Both the position numbers and the translations under genes were made by a program. The notes beneath the pieces were generated by a model. That model saw only the letters and a program-made list of their open reading frames with translations. It ran no database searches and was not told where the DNA came from. Positions 8,420-16,330 of a stretch of DNA of 35,413 nucleotides are shown here, piece after piece (positions within the stretch are counted from its first letter, which is position 1; the number at the start of each line of letters is the position of its first letter). The stretch spans positions 1-35,413 of the forward strand of contig JAFAXS010000153.1 in NCBI GenBank assembly GCA_019240755.1, in the 5' to 3' direction. This DNA comes from Vulcanimicrobiota bacterium (GTDB taxonomy: Bacteria > Vulcanimicrobiota > Vulcanimicrobiia > Vulcanimicrobiales > Vulcanimicrobiaceae).

Positions 8420-8584
8420 GCCGCCCTCGATTCAACGAGCAACTTTCCGGCTCCGTTAAGAGCGTTAGCCGCCCCGCGACGCACGGGAAACGTCACGGGG
8501 CGGGCTGCTCTCCGCAAGAATGAGTCGTACGCGAATCATACCCATGCGGTGCTGCCTGCGTAACGGGCGTTCAAGCGCTTTCGG
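8420..8584. other. spacer between permease and lipoprotein genes with a GC hairpin
   Basis: This 165-base stretch lies 3' of the permease gene and 5' of the lipoprotein gene, both on the minus strand. CCGCCCCG (8469-8476) pairs perfectly with 8496-8503 across a 19-nt loop. There is no T-run, so it is at best a weak terminator or a leader hairpin. I see no small gene in it. Confidence 0.3.
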
Positions 8585-10003
8585 CTAAGTGTGCGGCAAA
8601 GTGTGCGACTCAAGCGACGCTCGCCGTTTTCCCAAGAGATAGATCACGACGCCGCCGAGCACCATCAGCGCCGTTAGACCGACGATCTTCACAACAGCCA
8701 GCGTCTTGTTCGGATCGTCGCCGGACGGAAATCCCGCGAAGATCATCGCGAGGAGCGTCGTGAGAAATCCGATCGATGCCGCCACGACCACGAGCGCGCG
8801 CACGGAGGTTGCGCCCGGACGCAACTTGAGCGCCGACGCAAAGAGCAGTAGAAACGGGATCATCGTGATCAGAACCGTCGAGCTGACGAGCACATCGTAA
8901 GCGCCTTTGACGCTCGTTCCGCCCTGCCCCAAGAAGATGAAGAGCGCCGCGATTGCGGCTTGCGCAATCAAGGCGGCGACCGGCGAGCCCCATCGCGGAT
9001 GCATCCGCCCGAAGACGGGGGGCAGATAGCGGTCGATGCCGGCGACGAAGGGAATGCGGGCGACGGACCCGAGCCATGCGCTCGTACTGCCGACGCAACT
9101 GACGGCGACCAAGAACGCGGCGACCGGCGTGACCGCGCGCCAATTCATTCGGGTTGCGGCCGCCGAAATCGCCTGCATGACGCCCGACGATGCGTTGACG
9201 TTCTGCGGCACGAGCGCGGCGAGCACGCTGACGGTTCCGGCAATATAAATGATTGCGATCGCCGGTGCCGCGATCGCCAAACCGATGGGGACGCTCCGCG
9301 TCGCATTTTTTATCTCGCCGCCCATGAACGAGATCGACTCCGGTCCAGTCCAAGCGAACGCGATGACCGACCAGAAGATGACGTCTTTGAGGTGAGCCTC
9401 CGGGCGCATCGTCGCGAGCGTGATCGGCGTGGCCGATCCGAAGCGAATGGCGGCAAAGATTCCGAGCGCGACCAGCAGCAAGGTGGCGCTCCAGCGCGCG
9501 ACCGCGCCCGCGTTATTCAGCCACTTGCCGATTTGCAACCCGTAGATGTTCACGACCGTCGCGATCGTCAGGCCGGCTAGCGCGACCGTAATGAAATACC
9601 ACGGCGTGGCGGAGAGCGCGGACCCCTTCGAGGCGGAAATGAACAGCGCGTTTCCAGCCGCGAAGTAGAGCAGCGCCGGAAAGTAGGGAAGATTGCTCGC
9701 CCAGTACGTCCAGCCGGTCATGAACCCGGCGAACGGTCCAAAAGCGCGCTTGCTCCAAACGTACATGCCGCCCTCGTCGGGGTAACGCGAGGCGAGAACG
9801 ATCACTGCAATCGAAAGCGGCACGAACATCGCCGCGCCGCCGATGAGCCAAACGGTAATTGAGCTCGGCCCCGCCGCCGCGGCCGTGGCAACCCACTGTA
9901 AGTTTGAGCCGGCCACGACGAAGAAAAGCGTAACGTCAAGTAACCCCAGCGTTCGCCGAAGCCGCATTCTCCGCAGTTCAACGCGCTGATATACATCGCC
10001 CAC
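8585..10003 (-). CDS. APC-superfamily amino acid permease
   Basis: This is a 472-residue integral membrane protein with about 12 hydrophobic segments. It matches the amino acid-polyamine-organocation superfamily (AA permease-2/YcaM-like). The first segment carries RRTLGLLDVTLFFVVAGSNLQW. It is followed by the conserved YPDEGGMYVWSKRAFGPFAGFMTGWTYW region, FAWTGPESISFMGGEIKNATRSVP in the middle, and SSTVLITMIPFLLLF near the end. It probably imports an amino acid by proton or cation coupling, or exchanges it; specificity cannot be read. The annotated start is GTG 10003. ATG 9967, before MRLRRTLGLLD, is an alternative. It lies 39 nt downstream of the WXXGXW-repeat gene, so read-through is likely. 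Confidence 0.88.
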   Translation of the reverse strand: MGDVYQRVELRRMRLRRTLGLLDVTLFFVVAGSNLQWVATAAAAGPSSITVWLIGGAAMFVPLSIAVIVLASRYPDEGGMYVWSKRAFGPFAGFMTGWTYWASNLPYFPALLYFAAGNALFISASKGSALSATPWYFITVALAGLTIATVVNIYGLQIGKWLNNAGAVARWSATLLLVALGIFAAIRFGSATPITLATMRPEAHLKDVIFWSVIAFAWTGPESISFMGGEIKNATRSVPIGLAIAAPAIAIIYIAGTVSVLAALVPQNVNASSGVMQAISAAATRMNWRAVTPVAAFLVAVSCVGSTSAWLGSVARIPFVAGIDRYLPPVFGRMHPRWGSPVAALIAQAAIAALFIFLGQGGTSVKGAYDVLVSSTVLITMIPFLLLFASALKLRPGATSVRALVVVAASIGFLTTLLAMIFAGFPSGDDPNKTLAVVKIVGLTALMVLGGVVIYLLGKRRASLESHTLPHT

Positions 10004-10042
10004 CGTGGTGACGGCCGCGGCGGGCGATGATTCAGTGGCTCG

Positions 10043-10354
10043 CTAGTATCTGGCCCAGTGACCCTCACGCCAATACCAGCCGTTGGGACCGTACACCCAA
10101 TGTCCCGGACGCCAGATCGCGCCGGCGTACGGGCGATAGGCGTAATGGCCTCGGACCCAGACGTAACGATATCCGTTCCAGCGCCAGTGGCCGGGCATCC
10201 AGTAGTAGGCGGATCCCGGCGAAACGGGCACCGATTCGTAGACCGGCGCCGGCGGCGCCGCTTGGACGTAGACTTGAGCATTTGCTGCGGTTGCGCCGCC
10301 CGCGATGGCGGCGCCTAGGACACATGCAACGAGCAAGCTTCGCAATTTCATCAT
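10043..10354 (-). CDS. small secreted WXXGXW-repeat protein
   Basis: This 103-residue protein has a signal peptide (MMKLRSLLVACVLGAAIAGGATAANA, cleavage before QVYVQ). A short Pro-rich linker is followed by three or four copies of a Trp/Tyr/Gly motif of the YXWXXGXW type (WMPGHWRWNGYRYVWVRGHY, IWRPGHWVYGPNGWYWREGHW). This repeat defines the small WXXGXW (BcpO-related) family common in proteobacteria and acidobacteria. Its role is not established; an envelope or surface location is expected. The protein ends just after the last repeat, so it is a complete family member. It follows the CHAD genes on the same strand with a 58-bp gap. Confidence 0.8.
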   Translation of the reverse strand: MMKLRSLLVACVLGAAIAGGATAANAQVYVQAAPPAPVYESVPVSPGSAYYWMPGHWRWNGYRYVWVRGHYAYRPYAGAIWRPGHWVYGPNGWYWREGHWARY

Positions 10355-10412
10355 GTACAGTTGCTTACCACCGCATCGGCGGAGTTTCGCGCAATCGCGA
10401 TTAGAGCCGAGT

Positions 10413-10823
10413 TCAAAAATGATGAGAAAGGAGCTGCTGCGCAGGTTCCTTGAGCGCCTCCCACATGGCGGCGGCGGCGATCACGCAAACTTCGCGTTCC
10501 AGCTGTAGCCGCCGCTGCGTCTCTCCCATCGCCGGCGGAAGGATCGTCAGTAAGACGTCACGGTCGTGCGCTTCGCCGAGAGCGTCCTGGAGCAGCGCGA
10601 ACTGCTGCGAGGCCGCCTCCAAGGACGGCTCCAGCGCCGAAAAGCGCTCGAGCGCGTAGCGAAGGCGTTTGCAGGCGATGCGAAAGTCGTGCAGCTGCGC
10701 TTTCTCGCGGCCTTCAAACGCCGCTGCGAGACGACCGACTTCCTGGGCGCGCGTCCCGATGACGCGCCGTGCTAGCTCACGCGCGGTAGTGACGCCGCGC
10801 AACTCGACCACCTGCGGCTTCAT
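10413..10823 (-). CDS. CHAD domain, C-terminal half (separate ORF)
   Basis: This 136-residue protein corresponds to the second helical half of a CHAD domain, with the diagnostic HDFRIACKRLRYALE (H-x2-R-x3-K-R-x-R-Y) and later EAHDRDVLL. CHAD domains are conserved-histidine helical domains that bind inorganic polyphosphate and usually carry two such halves in one chain. Here the first half is a separate upstream ORF. ATG 10823 overlaps its stop (TGATG), indicating coupled translation and a probable two-subunit CHAD. A GTG/TTG start further upstream is possible but would lie inside the first half. It ends in LLSHHF. No CYTH or triphosphate-tunnel domain is nearby. Confidence 0.8.
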   Translation of the reverse strand: MKPQVVELRGVTTARELARRVIGTRAQEVGRLAAAFEGREKAQLHDFRIACKRLRYALERFSALEPSLEAASQQFALLQDALGEAHDRDVLLTILPPAMGETQRRLQLEREVCVIAAAAMWEALKEPAQQLLSHHF

Positions 10824-11191
10824 CAGTCGTAGCTCACGCGGGCCAACTTCTTGCACGCGCGCCGCATCGCGAGCTCTTCCTGCAGCCGAAGGTCCCGGAG
10901 CAGCTCTGCGGCGTGGGTGCGTTCCGCCGGAGCGACGACCCGTTCGAGCAGCGCGCGAATAACCGCGGCATCTCGCGCCGGATCCGTCGATTTGGCGGTG
11001 CGCTTGACCGCGCGCAGCAGCGCGGGCTCGGAAACGATGTCGCCCGAATCTTCCAGTAACGATCGCAGGCGGCGACTCGACGTGCGCACGTGATGCAAGC
11101 TTTCTTCGCTGGGGTTGTGAAGGAACCGCCGGCGCGCGCGTACGAGCGTGCGGCGTTCCTCTTTAATCTGTTTGCGCAACCACTTCATCAT
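10823..11191 (-). CDS. CHAD domain, N-terminal half (separate ORF)
   Basis: This 122-residue protein starts MMKWLRKQIKEERRTLVRARRRF. It contains LHHVRTSSRRLRSLLE (H-x2-R-x3-R-R-x-R), the first-half signature of CHAD domains, followed by DPARDAAVIRALLER, where the Arg-Asp pair is also typical. The basic face formed by these His/Arg/Lys residues would bind polyphosphate or another polyanion. The frame is open up to 11266, but ATG 11191 leaves room for a promoter between this gene and the divergent GerMN gene at 11257. Its stop TGA overlaps the ATG of the C-terminal half, so both should be made from one message in equal amounts. Confidence 0.8.
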   Translation of the reverse strand: MMKWLRKQIKEERRTLVRARRRFLHNPSEESLHHVRTSSRRLRSLLEDSGDIVSEPALLRAVKRTAKSTDPARDAAVIRALLERVVAPAERTHAAELLRDLRLQEELAMRRACKKLARVSYD

Positions 11192-11256
11192 CGTGCAGCT
11201 ATGGCCGCGCGTTCGACGGGGGTATTTCGTTCGACCTTCGCGAAACGCGATATGCA

Positions 11257-11778
11257 GTGAGAGCACCGCGTCTGCCTCTGCTCGTCGTGCTTCTGCTCAT
11301 CGTCGCCGCGGCGGGTTGGTACTGGTTCTCACATCAACAGCAGCAACGCGGCGGAACGATCGCACTGTATTTCACAAAGCAAGACGGCTCGAGCCTTGGA
11401 AAGATGCTCGTTTCGATGCGTCCGCGCCGCGCGGACGAGAGCGCGTCGGAGTATCGCGCGAACCTGGCGCGCTATGCTGCCGTCCAAGCCGTCGCCGGTC
11501 CGCCGAACGACGTCGCCGCCATACGCTTTCCGCCCGGCACGCACGTTCGCTCGCTCACGTTGGACGGGCCGGTGGCCAACGTGGACCTTTCGGCCGAGGT
11601 CGAGCGACAGGCCGGCGGATCGTTTGCCGAGACGGGCGAGTTCAAGGCGCTCGTCTTTACATTGACCGCGATTCCGGGAATCGACGGCGTGCAGGTCACG
11701 GTCGACGGCAACCGTGTCTCGACGCTCCCCGGCGGACATTTGGAACTTGATCAACCACTTCATCGCGCAGACTGGTAG
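11257..11778 (+). CDS. GerMN-domain membrane-anchored protein
   Basis: This 173-residue protein has an N-terminal transmembrane or uncleaved signal segment (RLPLLVVLLLIVAAAGWYWF). A GerMN domain follows from about residue 35: GTIALYFTK at the start, then AIRFPPGTHVRSLTLDGPVANVDLSAEVE, and FTLTAIPGIDGVQVTVDGNRV at the end. GerMN domains occur in spore germination protein GerM and in cell-wall lipoproteins, often beside amidases and murI, as here. The start is GTG 11257, because the nearby ATG 11252 runs into a stop at once. The 3' end overlaps the amidase gene, so they form one operon. A role in peptidoglycan remodelling is inferred from context; nothing here shows that the host sporulates. 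Confidence 0.82.
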   Translation: MRAPRLPLLVVLLLIVAAAGWYWFSHQQQQRGGTIALYFTKQDGSSLGKMLVSMRPRRADESASEYRANLARYAAVQAVAGPPNDVAAIRFPPGTHVRSLTLDGPVANVDLSAEVERQAGGSFAETGEFKALVFTLTAIPGIDGVQVTVDGNRVSTLPGGHLELDQPLHRADW

Positions 11779-13321
11779 GTATCTCGCCGCCGCATCGTTG
11801 CTCGGGGCGATGTTGGCGCCGCGCCCCGCGGTCGCCGACTCTTCGCTGACCATTTCCTACGGAAGGCAGACCCTGCGCCTGACGCACGCCGTGACATACT
11901 CGGGACACAGCGCGGTCGGCATCGCGGATCCCGCGTTCGTGGCGCTGCTGCGCGCAACAGGCGCCCTGCTTTCGTGGAAGACCGGGCAGCGGTACGTGCT
12001 GATCACGACGTCTACGCCGACGATCGTGAGCTTTGCGTTGGGAAGTCCGCGGTACGACCTGGGTCCTACGACGGTGCAGGCGCAGTTTGCGCCATTCGAG
12101 CGGGGCGGCGAACCGTATCTGCCGTTCGACGACGTCGTACGTGCGCTCGGCCTGGCGGCGCACCGCGAGGGCGGGACGGTCGTCCTAGCCGCCGGTGCGC
12201 CCAACGCGCCGGAGCCGGCGCAAGCATCGCCGACGCCGGAACCGCTGCCGCCGTCGCCCGCTCCGAGCGGCGCGACGATGGTGACCGGCGTGGACGTAAC
12301 GTCGAGCGATCAGGGCCTGACCGTTGCGGTCGCGATCAGCGGCGATGCAACGTACGAGTGGCATCGTCTTCGCGACCCGGATAATCGCTTCTGGGTCGAC
12401 ATCAAGGGCGCGACGCTGCAAGGGCCGCCCATCGAGCAAAACGAACCGGCGCCGCTCGTTTCGATGCGCGTGCGGCAAGACGAACCCGACGTCGTGCGCA
12501 TCGCGTTAACGCTCGAGGGGCCGAAGGGCATCGCGGTTGAGCCGTCCACGACGGGATTGGGGATCGTTGTCAGCTCGCAGGACGTGGCGGAGGCCCCGCG
12601 CGCCGGCAATGGTTCGGTGGGAAGCGTCGTTTCGGAGGGCCAAATCGCTACGGCCGCCGTGACGCCGGCTCCGGTGGAAGAGCCCGCCCAACCCGGCTCC
12701 GGCGCCGAGGAGAACGGTTGGAAGTTTGGACCTCGCTCCGGCTACGTGCCGACGAATCCACGGTTGATCGTACTCGACCCCGGTCACGGCGGCAGCGATC
12801 GCGGGACGATACACGGGGGCGTCGCGGAGGCCGAGCTGACACTCGACATGGCCAAGCGGCTCCGCGACATCCTCGTAGCCGAAGGCTGGCAGGTGAAGCT
12901 CACGCGCAGCAGCGACGTGGACGTTTATGCGCCCAACGATAGCGCGCACGACGAGCTCCAGGCGCGAGTGGACGTTGCAAATCGCGCCGGCGCCCGATGC
13001 TTCGTGAGCATCCATGCGAATGCGTTTATCAACGCGGGGCCGTACGGAACGACGCTGTACGTCTCGAAGCCCGAGGATTACGCTCTCGCGCACAGCATCG
13101 AGGGCAGGTTGGCCGACGACGGCACAAAAGACGACGGCATCATCAAGGCGCACTACTACGTCACGTTTCATACGAAGATGCCCGCTGTGCTCATCGAGAC
13201 GGCGTTTCTCTCGAATCCAAGCGACTATGCGCTACTGACGTCTCCGGAATGGCGTCAGAAGGTGGCGCAGGAGATCGCGGACGGCATCGAGCGCTACGCG
13301 CGCGATAACCCCGTGCGATGA
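11714..13321 (+). CDS. N-acetylmuramoyl-L-alanine amidase (Amidase_3) with AMIN domain
   Basis: The protein has up to 535 residues: a signal segment (YLAAASLLGAMLAPRPAVA), a copper-amine-oxidase-N-like stalk domain (LTISYGRQTLRLTHAV...YLPFDDVVRALG), a Pro/Ala linker, and an AMIN-type domain (TGVDVTSSDQGLTVAVAISG...FWVDIKGATL). A C-terminal zinc amidase-3 domain follows. Zinc ligands and catalytic residues show in LDPGHGGSDRGTIHGGVAEAELTLDMAKRL (His, Glu), SIHANAF (His) and VLIETAFLSN (Glu). It cleaves the bond between MurNAc and the stem peptide in the cell wall, and the AMIN domain targets it to septal or envelope sites. GTG 11714 and TTG 11747 are both possible starts; the second places the signal segment nearer the N-terminus. 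The gene overlaps the GerMN gene and precedes murI by 10 nt. Confidence 0.88.
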   Translation: MSRRSPADIWNLINHFIAQTGRYLAAASLLGAMLAPRPAVADSSLTISYGRQTLRLTHAVTYSGHSAVGIADPAFVALLRATGALLSWKTGQRYVLITTSTPTIVSFALGSPRYDLGPTTVQAQFAPFERGGEPYLPFDDVVRALGLAAHREGGTVVLAAGAPNAPEPAQASPTPEPLPPSPAPSGATMVTGVDVTSSDQGLTVAVAISGDATYEWHRLRDPDNRFWVDIKGATLQGPPIEQNEPAPLVSMRVRQDEPDVVRIALTLEGPKGIAVEPSTTGLGIVVSSQDVAEAPRAGNGSVGSVVSEGQIATAAVTPAPVEEPAQPGSGAEENGWKFGPRSGYVPTNPRLIVLDPGHGGSDRGTIHGGVAEAELTLDMAKRLRDILVAEGWQVKLTRSSDVDVYAPNDSAHDELQARVDVANRAGARCFVSIHANAFINAGPYGTTLYVSKPEDYALAHSIEGRLADDGTKDDGIIKAHYYVTFHTKMPAVLIETAFLSNPSDYALLTSPEWRQKVAQEIADGIERYARDNPVR

Positions 13322-13331
13322 CCGCGCGCCG

Positions 13332-14090
13332 ATGATCGGCTGTTTCGATTCCGGCCTCGGCGGACTGACGGTGCTTGCGCGCATCCGTCAGCTGCTGCCC
13401 ACCGCCGACGTTGTCTTTTTTGCCGACCAGGCGCACGTGCCGTATGGCGATCGACCGCATGCCGAGTTATTGGAGCTGCTGCGCAAGAATCTCGCGTGGC
13501 TCGACGCGCAAGGCGTGGACGCCATCGTGATGGCCTGCAACACGTCGTGCGCCGTTGCGGAACGTTACGGTTGGCCCGTCGCGCGAGCGCCGATTCTCGA
13601 TCTGATCGAGTCTGCCGCCATGGCGGTCGAGCGAGGCGAGTTTCGGCGAGTCGGAGTGGTCGCGACAGCGGCGACGGTCGGCGCAGGATCCTACGGCCGC
13701 ACGCTGAGAGCGCGTATTTCCGGCATCGACGTCGTCGAGGTTCCCGCGCCTGCGCTCGTGCCGCTCGTCGAGTCGGGAACAATTCAGGGTCCCATCGCGC
13801 GCGCCGCCGTCGCGGAGGTGTGCGCGCACCTTCCGCTGGACCTCGACGCTTTGATCTACGGCTGCACGCACTATCCCGTGCTCGAGCCGCACTTTGCGGA
13901 GATTCTCGGCGACGGCGTGACGCTAGTCGATCCGGCGATCGTACAGGCGCAGCGCGCCGCCGAGCTGCTAGCGGACGCAAGCGCAGGGAACGGACGCACG
14001 ACGTTCGTCACGAGCGGCGACGACAGGGCATTCCGTTCGAGCGTGAATAGGATGATGTCGGCGTTGCCGACAATGCTTGCCACGCGATGA
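13332..14090 (+). CDS. murI: glutamate racemase
   Basis: This 252-residue enzyme interconverts L- and D-glutamate without a cofactor and so supplies D-Glu for peptidoglycan stem peptides in the cytoplasm. It starts MIGCFDSGLGGLTVL, containing the conserved Asp-Ser of the family. The two catalytic cysteines are visible: Cys69 in MACNTSC and Cys178 in YGCTHYPVL. The length is normal for the family. It sits 10 nt after the amidase stop and overlaps the following lipoprotein gene by 4 nt (ATGA), which fits a cell-wall operon GerMN-amidase-murI. There is nothing unusual except SC in place of the commoner TA(S/T) after ACNT. Confidence 0.93.
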   Translation: MIGCFDSGLGGLTVLARIRQLLPTADVVFFADQAHVPYGDRPHAELLELLRKNLAWLDAQGVDAIVMACNTSCAVAERYGWPVARAPILDLIESAAMAVERGEFRRVGVVATAATVGAGSYGRTLRARISGIDVVEVPAPALVPLVESGTIQGPIARAAVAEVCAHLPLDLDALIYGCTHYPVLEPHFAEILGDGVTLVDPAIVQAQRAAELLADASAGNGRTTFVTSGDDRAFRSSVNRMMSALPTMLATR

Positions 14091-15010
14091 GTACTGCTTT
14101 CCGGCGTCTCGCGTGCATAGCATTGCTCGCCGGATGCACGCAGTCGTCCGCGTCGCCGGTCGCGTTACCCGAAGGGCGCTCCGACGCCGGAGTTGCCCGA
14201 TCGTGGGTCGCGCCCGAGGGGCGGCGGCAGAACTTACTCTACGTGAGCGGCAACTCCGGCTACGTCTACATCTACACCTTTCCCGCCGGCAAGCTCGTCG
14301 GGACGCTCGCGGGCTTCCAGGAAGTCGCAGGCGTCTGCAGCGACGCGGCCGGCAACGTTTTCGTGGCGAACTCCGCCGGACTCGACGTGATCGAATACGC
14401 GCACGGCGGAAGCTCGCCGATTGCCACGTTGGCCGACGGCGAAAACTACTCGTTTAGTTGTTCGGTTGATCCTCGTAATGGCGATCTAGCCGTGTCAAAC
14501 ATCTTCTCGCTCAGCGGAGGCGGTAGCATTGCGATCTACCATCACGCTCGAGGCGTTCCCACGATGTATCAAGATCCGCAGTCCCTCGAGAACTTTTTCA
14601 TCGGCTACGGACCGCGGTTGCAACTCTTTTTCGATGCTCAGGGCTCGGGGGTTGAGTTCTGGCGCTTTCACCGCGGACGATTCTCGGCGATCGACGTCAA
14701 GGGCGTAACGATGAACAGTCCGGAAGGCATCCAGTACGCCCGAGGGTCGTTGACCATCTCAGCGCCGGACGGCTCCCAGAACGCGTTCATCTATCGGCTG
14801 ACGACATCTGGAACCATCACGGGCGCCACGCACTTGCTCGACGGAGGAGATTGTCTGGCCTACGACATCTGGAAAACCTACGTCATCTGCGCTTCGTCGA
14901 ACGGTAACGTCCCCGTCTTTGCGTACCCGGCCGGTGGGCCGCCGATCGAGACGATCGGAGCGTCCTCGGGCCCGTTTGCGGTCGTTATCAGCGAAGCCCC
15001 GAAGCGCTAG
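14087..15010 (+). CDS. lipoprotein, beta-propeller-like (family member 2)
   Basis: This 307-residue predicted lipoprotein begins MSTAFRRLACIALLAGC with lipobox LAGC. Repeated blade-like segments follow: NLLYVSGNSGYVYIYTFPAGKLVGTL, GNVFVANSAGLDVIEYAHGG, SIAIYHHARGVP, IYRLTTSGTITGAT and NVPVFAYPAGGPPIETIG. The style matches the lipoproteins at 7463 and 32373. Its ATG overlaps the murI stop by 4 nt, so it is translated with the cell-wall operon even though its function is unknown. It may report on or bind an envelope component, but the sequence gives no catalytic clue. It converges on the DUF2269 gene with a 12-nt gap. Confidence 0.75.
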   Translation: MSTAFRRLACIALLAGCTQSSASPVALPEGRSDAGVARSWVAPEGRRQNLLYVSGNSGYVYIYTFPAGKLVGTLAGFQEVAGVCSDAAGNVFVANSAGLDVIEYAHGGSSPIATLADGENYSFSCSVDPRNGDLAVSNIFSLSGGGSIAIYHHARGVPTMYQDPQSLENFFIGYGPRLQLFFDAQGSGVEFWRFHRGRFSAIDVKGVTMNSPEGIQYARGSLTISAPDGSQNAFIYRLTTSGTITGATHLLDGGDCLAYDIWKTYVICASSNGNVPVFAYPAGGPPIETIGASSGPFAVVISEAPKR

Positions 15011-15022
15011 TGACGAGGGAAC

Positions 15023-15487
15023 CTAGTGCCCAAACGCGGGAAGCGCGGGTTTGAGGATCATCAGCACGAAAGCGACGACCGGCATCGCCAGCGCGATGAA
15101 TCCCCAGAGGTTCCAGCTCGTCGATAGGGTCTCGTAGTCTGCCATATTGCCGGTGTGCGCCGCAAGCGACAGCCGCCGCTGCGTGCGCGAGAGCGGTCCA
15201 AACGCTATCCCGGAGAGTATGAACGCGATCACTCCCCACAGCAGCCAGCCGGTGGAGAGTATCGGATATCGCCCGACGATCGCGGCGCCGATTCCGCCGA
15301 TCAGCAGAATGACGATGCCCGGGATCGTGAAGATCTTATCCGCCTTGATGATGCCGTCCATGGCGTGGGCCATGACGCCTGAGTTGCCCGTGGCGTCGGC
15401 ATAACGCTTCCAAAAGACGCCGACCGTGATGTTGCCTAAGAACAGCACCACGCCGGCGATGTGAACGAGCTTGAATGCCAAATACAT
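15023..15487 (-). CDS. DUF2269 family membrane protein
   Basis: This 154-residue integral membrane protein has four hydrophobic segments. It matches the DUF2269 family well: LAFKLVHIAGVVLFLGNITVGVFWKRYADATGN at the start, MDGIIKADKIFTIPGIVILLIGG in the second helix, ILSTGWLLWGVIAFILSGIAFGPLSRTQRRL in the middle, and a final hydrophobic helix. His9 (LVHIAG) and the basic loop are conserved in the family. Its function is unknown. ATG 15487 is preceded by AAGAGG about 8 nt upstream, a fair Shine-Dalgarno. A 72-bp mobile element sits 22 nt upstream of this start, between it and the PAP2-like gene on the same strand. Confidence 0.82.
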   Translation of the reverse strand: MYLAFKLVHIAGVVLFLGNITVGVFWKRYADATGNSGVMAHAMDGIIKADKIFTIPGIVILLIGGIGAAIVGRYPILSTGWLLWGVIAFILSGIAFGPLSRTQRRLSLAAHTGNMADYETLSTSWNLWGFIALAMPVVAFVLMILKPALPAFGH

Positions 15488-15509
15488 GTGCGAACCTCTT
15501 GTACGTTAG

Positions 15510-15581
15510 GGAACCTCTGATTAATGCAGTGTACCGATCGTTTGGCCAAACCCTTTGGGCAGTGGATTACTCAGAGGTTCC
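15510..15581. mobile_element. 72-bp miniature element with TTAG target duplication
   Basis: The ends are inverted repeats (GGAACCTCTGA 15510-15520, complement 15571-15581; extended to 18 bp with two mismatches). Direct repeats TTAG flank both sides (15506-15509 and 15582-15585), a 4-bp YTAR-type duplication as made by IS5-family transposases. The core keeps TGTACCGATCGTTTG and AAACCCTTTGGGCAG from the 275-bp element at 2303. It is too short for any protein. The right TTAG contains the stop codon (TAA, minus strand) of the PAP2-like gene, so the insertion hit that gene's 3' end while recreating a stop. Confidence 0.82.
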
Positions 15582-16244
15582 TTAGTGCGCCGAGAGCATG
15601 CCGACGTGGAAGAGCGAGAAGAAGAAGCCGGTGGTCGCGACTGCTAAGGCCACGCCGGCGACCACTTGCATGACCGTGTGCGCGTGGAGGTACACCCGGG
15701 CCCAGCAGACCATCGGGATCAGCACGATGTACGGCAGCGGCTTGGGGCCGTAGAGGAGCGTCAGCGCGGTGAGCGGCGCGGTGATCCCGATCGCATGCGT
15801 GCTGATCTTCCAGTACCGCGTGATGTATTGCACGACGAGCGTCGAGACCAAGTAGCCCAACATCGATGCGATCATCAAGCGTGGCGCATGGATCAGCCAG
15901 AGCGTGGTCGCACCGAGGGCATCGAAGATCACAAATGCCGTGAAGACGAGCTCCCGCTCGGCGCGCAGCGACATGTCGAGGTCGGAAATCTTGTCGGTCG
16001 CGTAGAGCCAGAAGACGTAGAGCATCGGCGCGAGCGAGATGAAGAACGTCGAGGCGAAGAGCAGGCGCCAGAACTGGAAAGTATCGTGGGCGCCAATATG
16101 GGCGAGAATCGAGAAGAGTGCGAGCGCGGTCAAGAAGGGGTTGAAGACCGTCGAGAGTATGCGGGCGAGGTCGCGCCAAACGCGCCGATTCTTGATCGGC
16201 ACGACGGAGTGAAGGGCGGGCGGGAGCTGCTCCGATCCGGCCAC
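15582..16244 (-). CDS. PAP2-like integral membrane protein
   Basis: This 220-residue membrane protein has five or six hydrophobic segments. The C-terminal half carries a PAP2/phosphatidic acid phosphatase-like pattern: GITAPLTALTLLYGPK, then WARVYLHAHTVMQVVAGVALA. The latter resembles the last PAP2 motif (S/R-x-x-x-x-x-H-x-x-x-D) with Asp replaced by Gln or Val. The first motif KxxxxxxRP is not obvious, so phosphatase activity is doubtful. The start is GTG 16244, although later starts are possible because the N-terminal 20 residues are hydrophilic and not family-typical. The stop codon lies in the target duplication of the mobile element at 15510. The gene is divergent from secG. Confidence 0.6.
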   Translation of the reverse strand: MAGSEQLPPALHSVVPIKNRRVWRDLARILSTVFNPFLTALALFSILAHIGAHDTFQFWRLLFASTFFISLAPMLYVFWLYATDKISDLDMSLRAERELVFTAFVIFDALGATTLWLIHAPRLMIASMLGYLVSTLVVQYITRYWKISTHAIGITAPLTALTLLYGPKPLPYIVLIPMVCWARVYLHAHTVMQVVAGVALAVATTGFFFSLFHVGMLSAH

Positions 16245-16330
16245 GCAGGCCTGTTCGGTTCGGCGTCCACGAATACCGCCGCGGCGCTGCAGCAGGCTGC
16301 TGCGGGACGGCGGTCGTAAAGAGCAGCCCG

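Noticed and set aside
15017-15026. GGGAACCTAG resembling the mobile element end
   Set aside because: Only eight bases of the terminal repeat match, with no partner end or shared core nearby.
16289-16303. GCAGCA-GGC-TGCTGC inverted repeat upstream of secG
   Set aside because: Short, GC-rich and simple; not distinguishable from chance in this composition.
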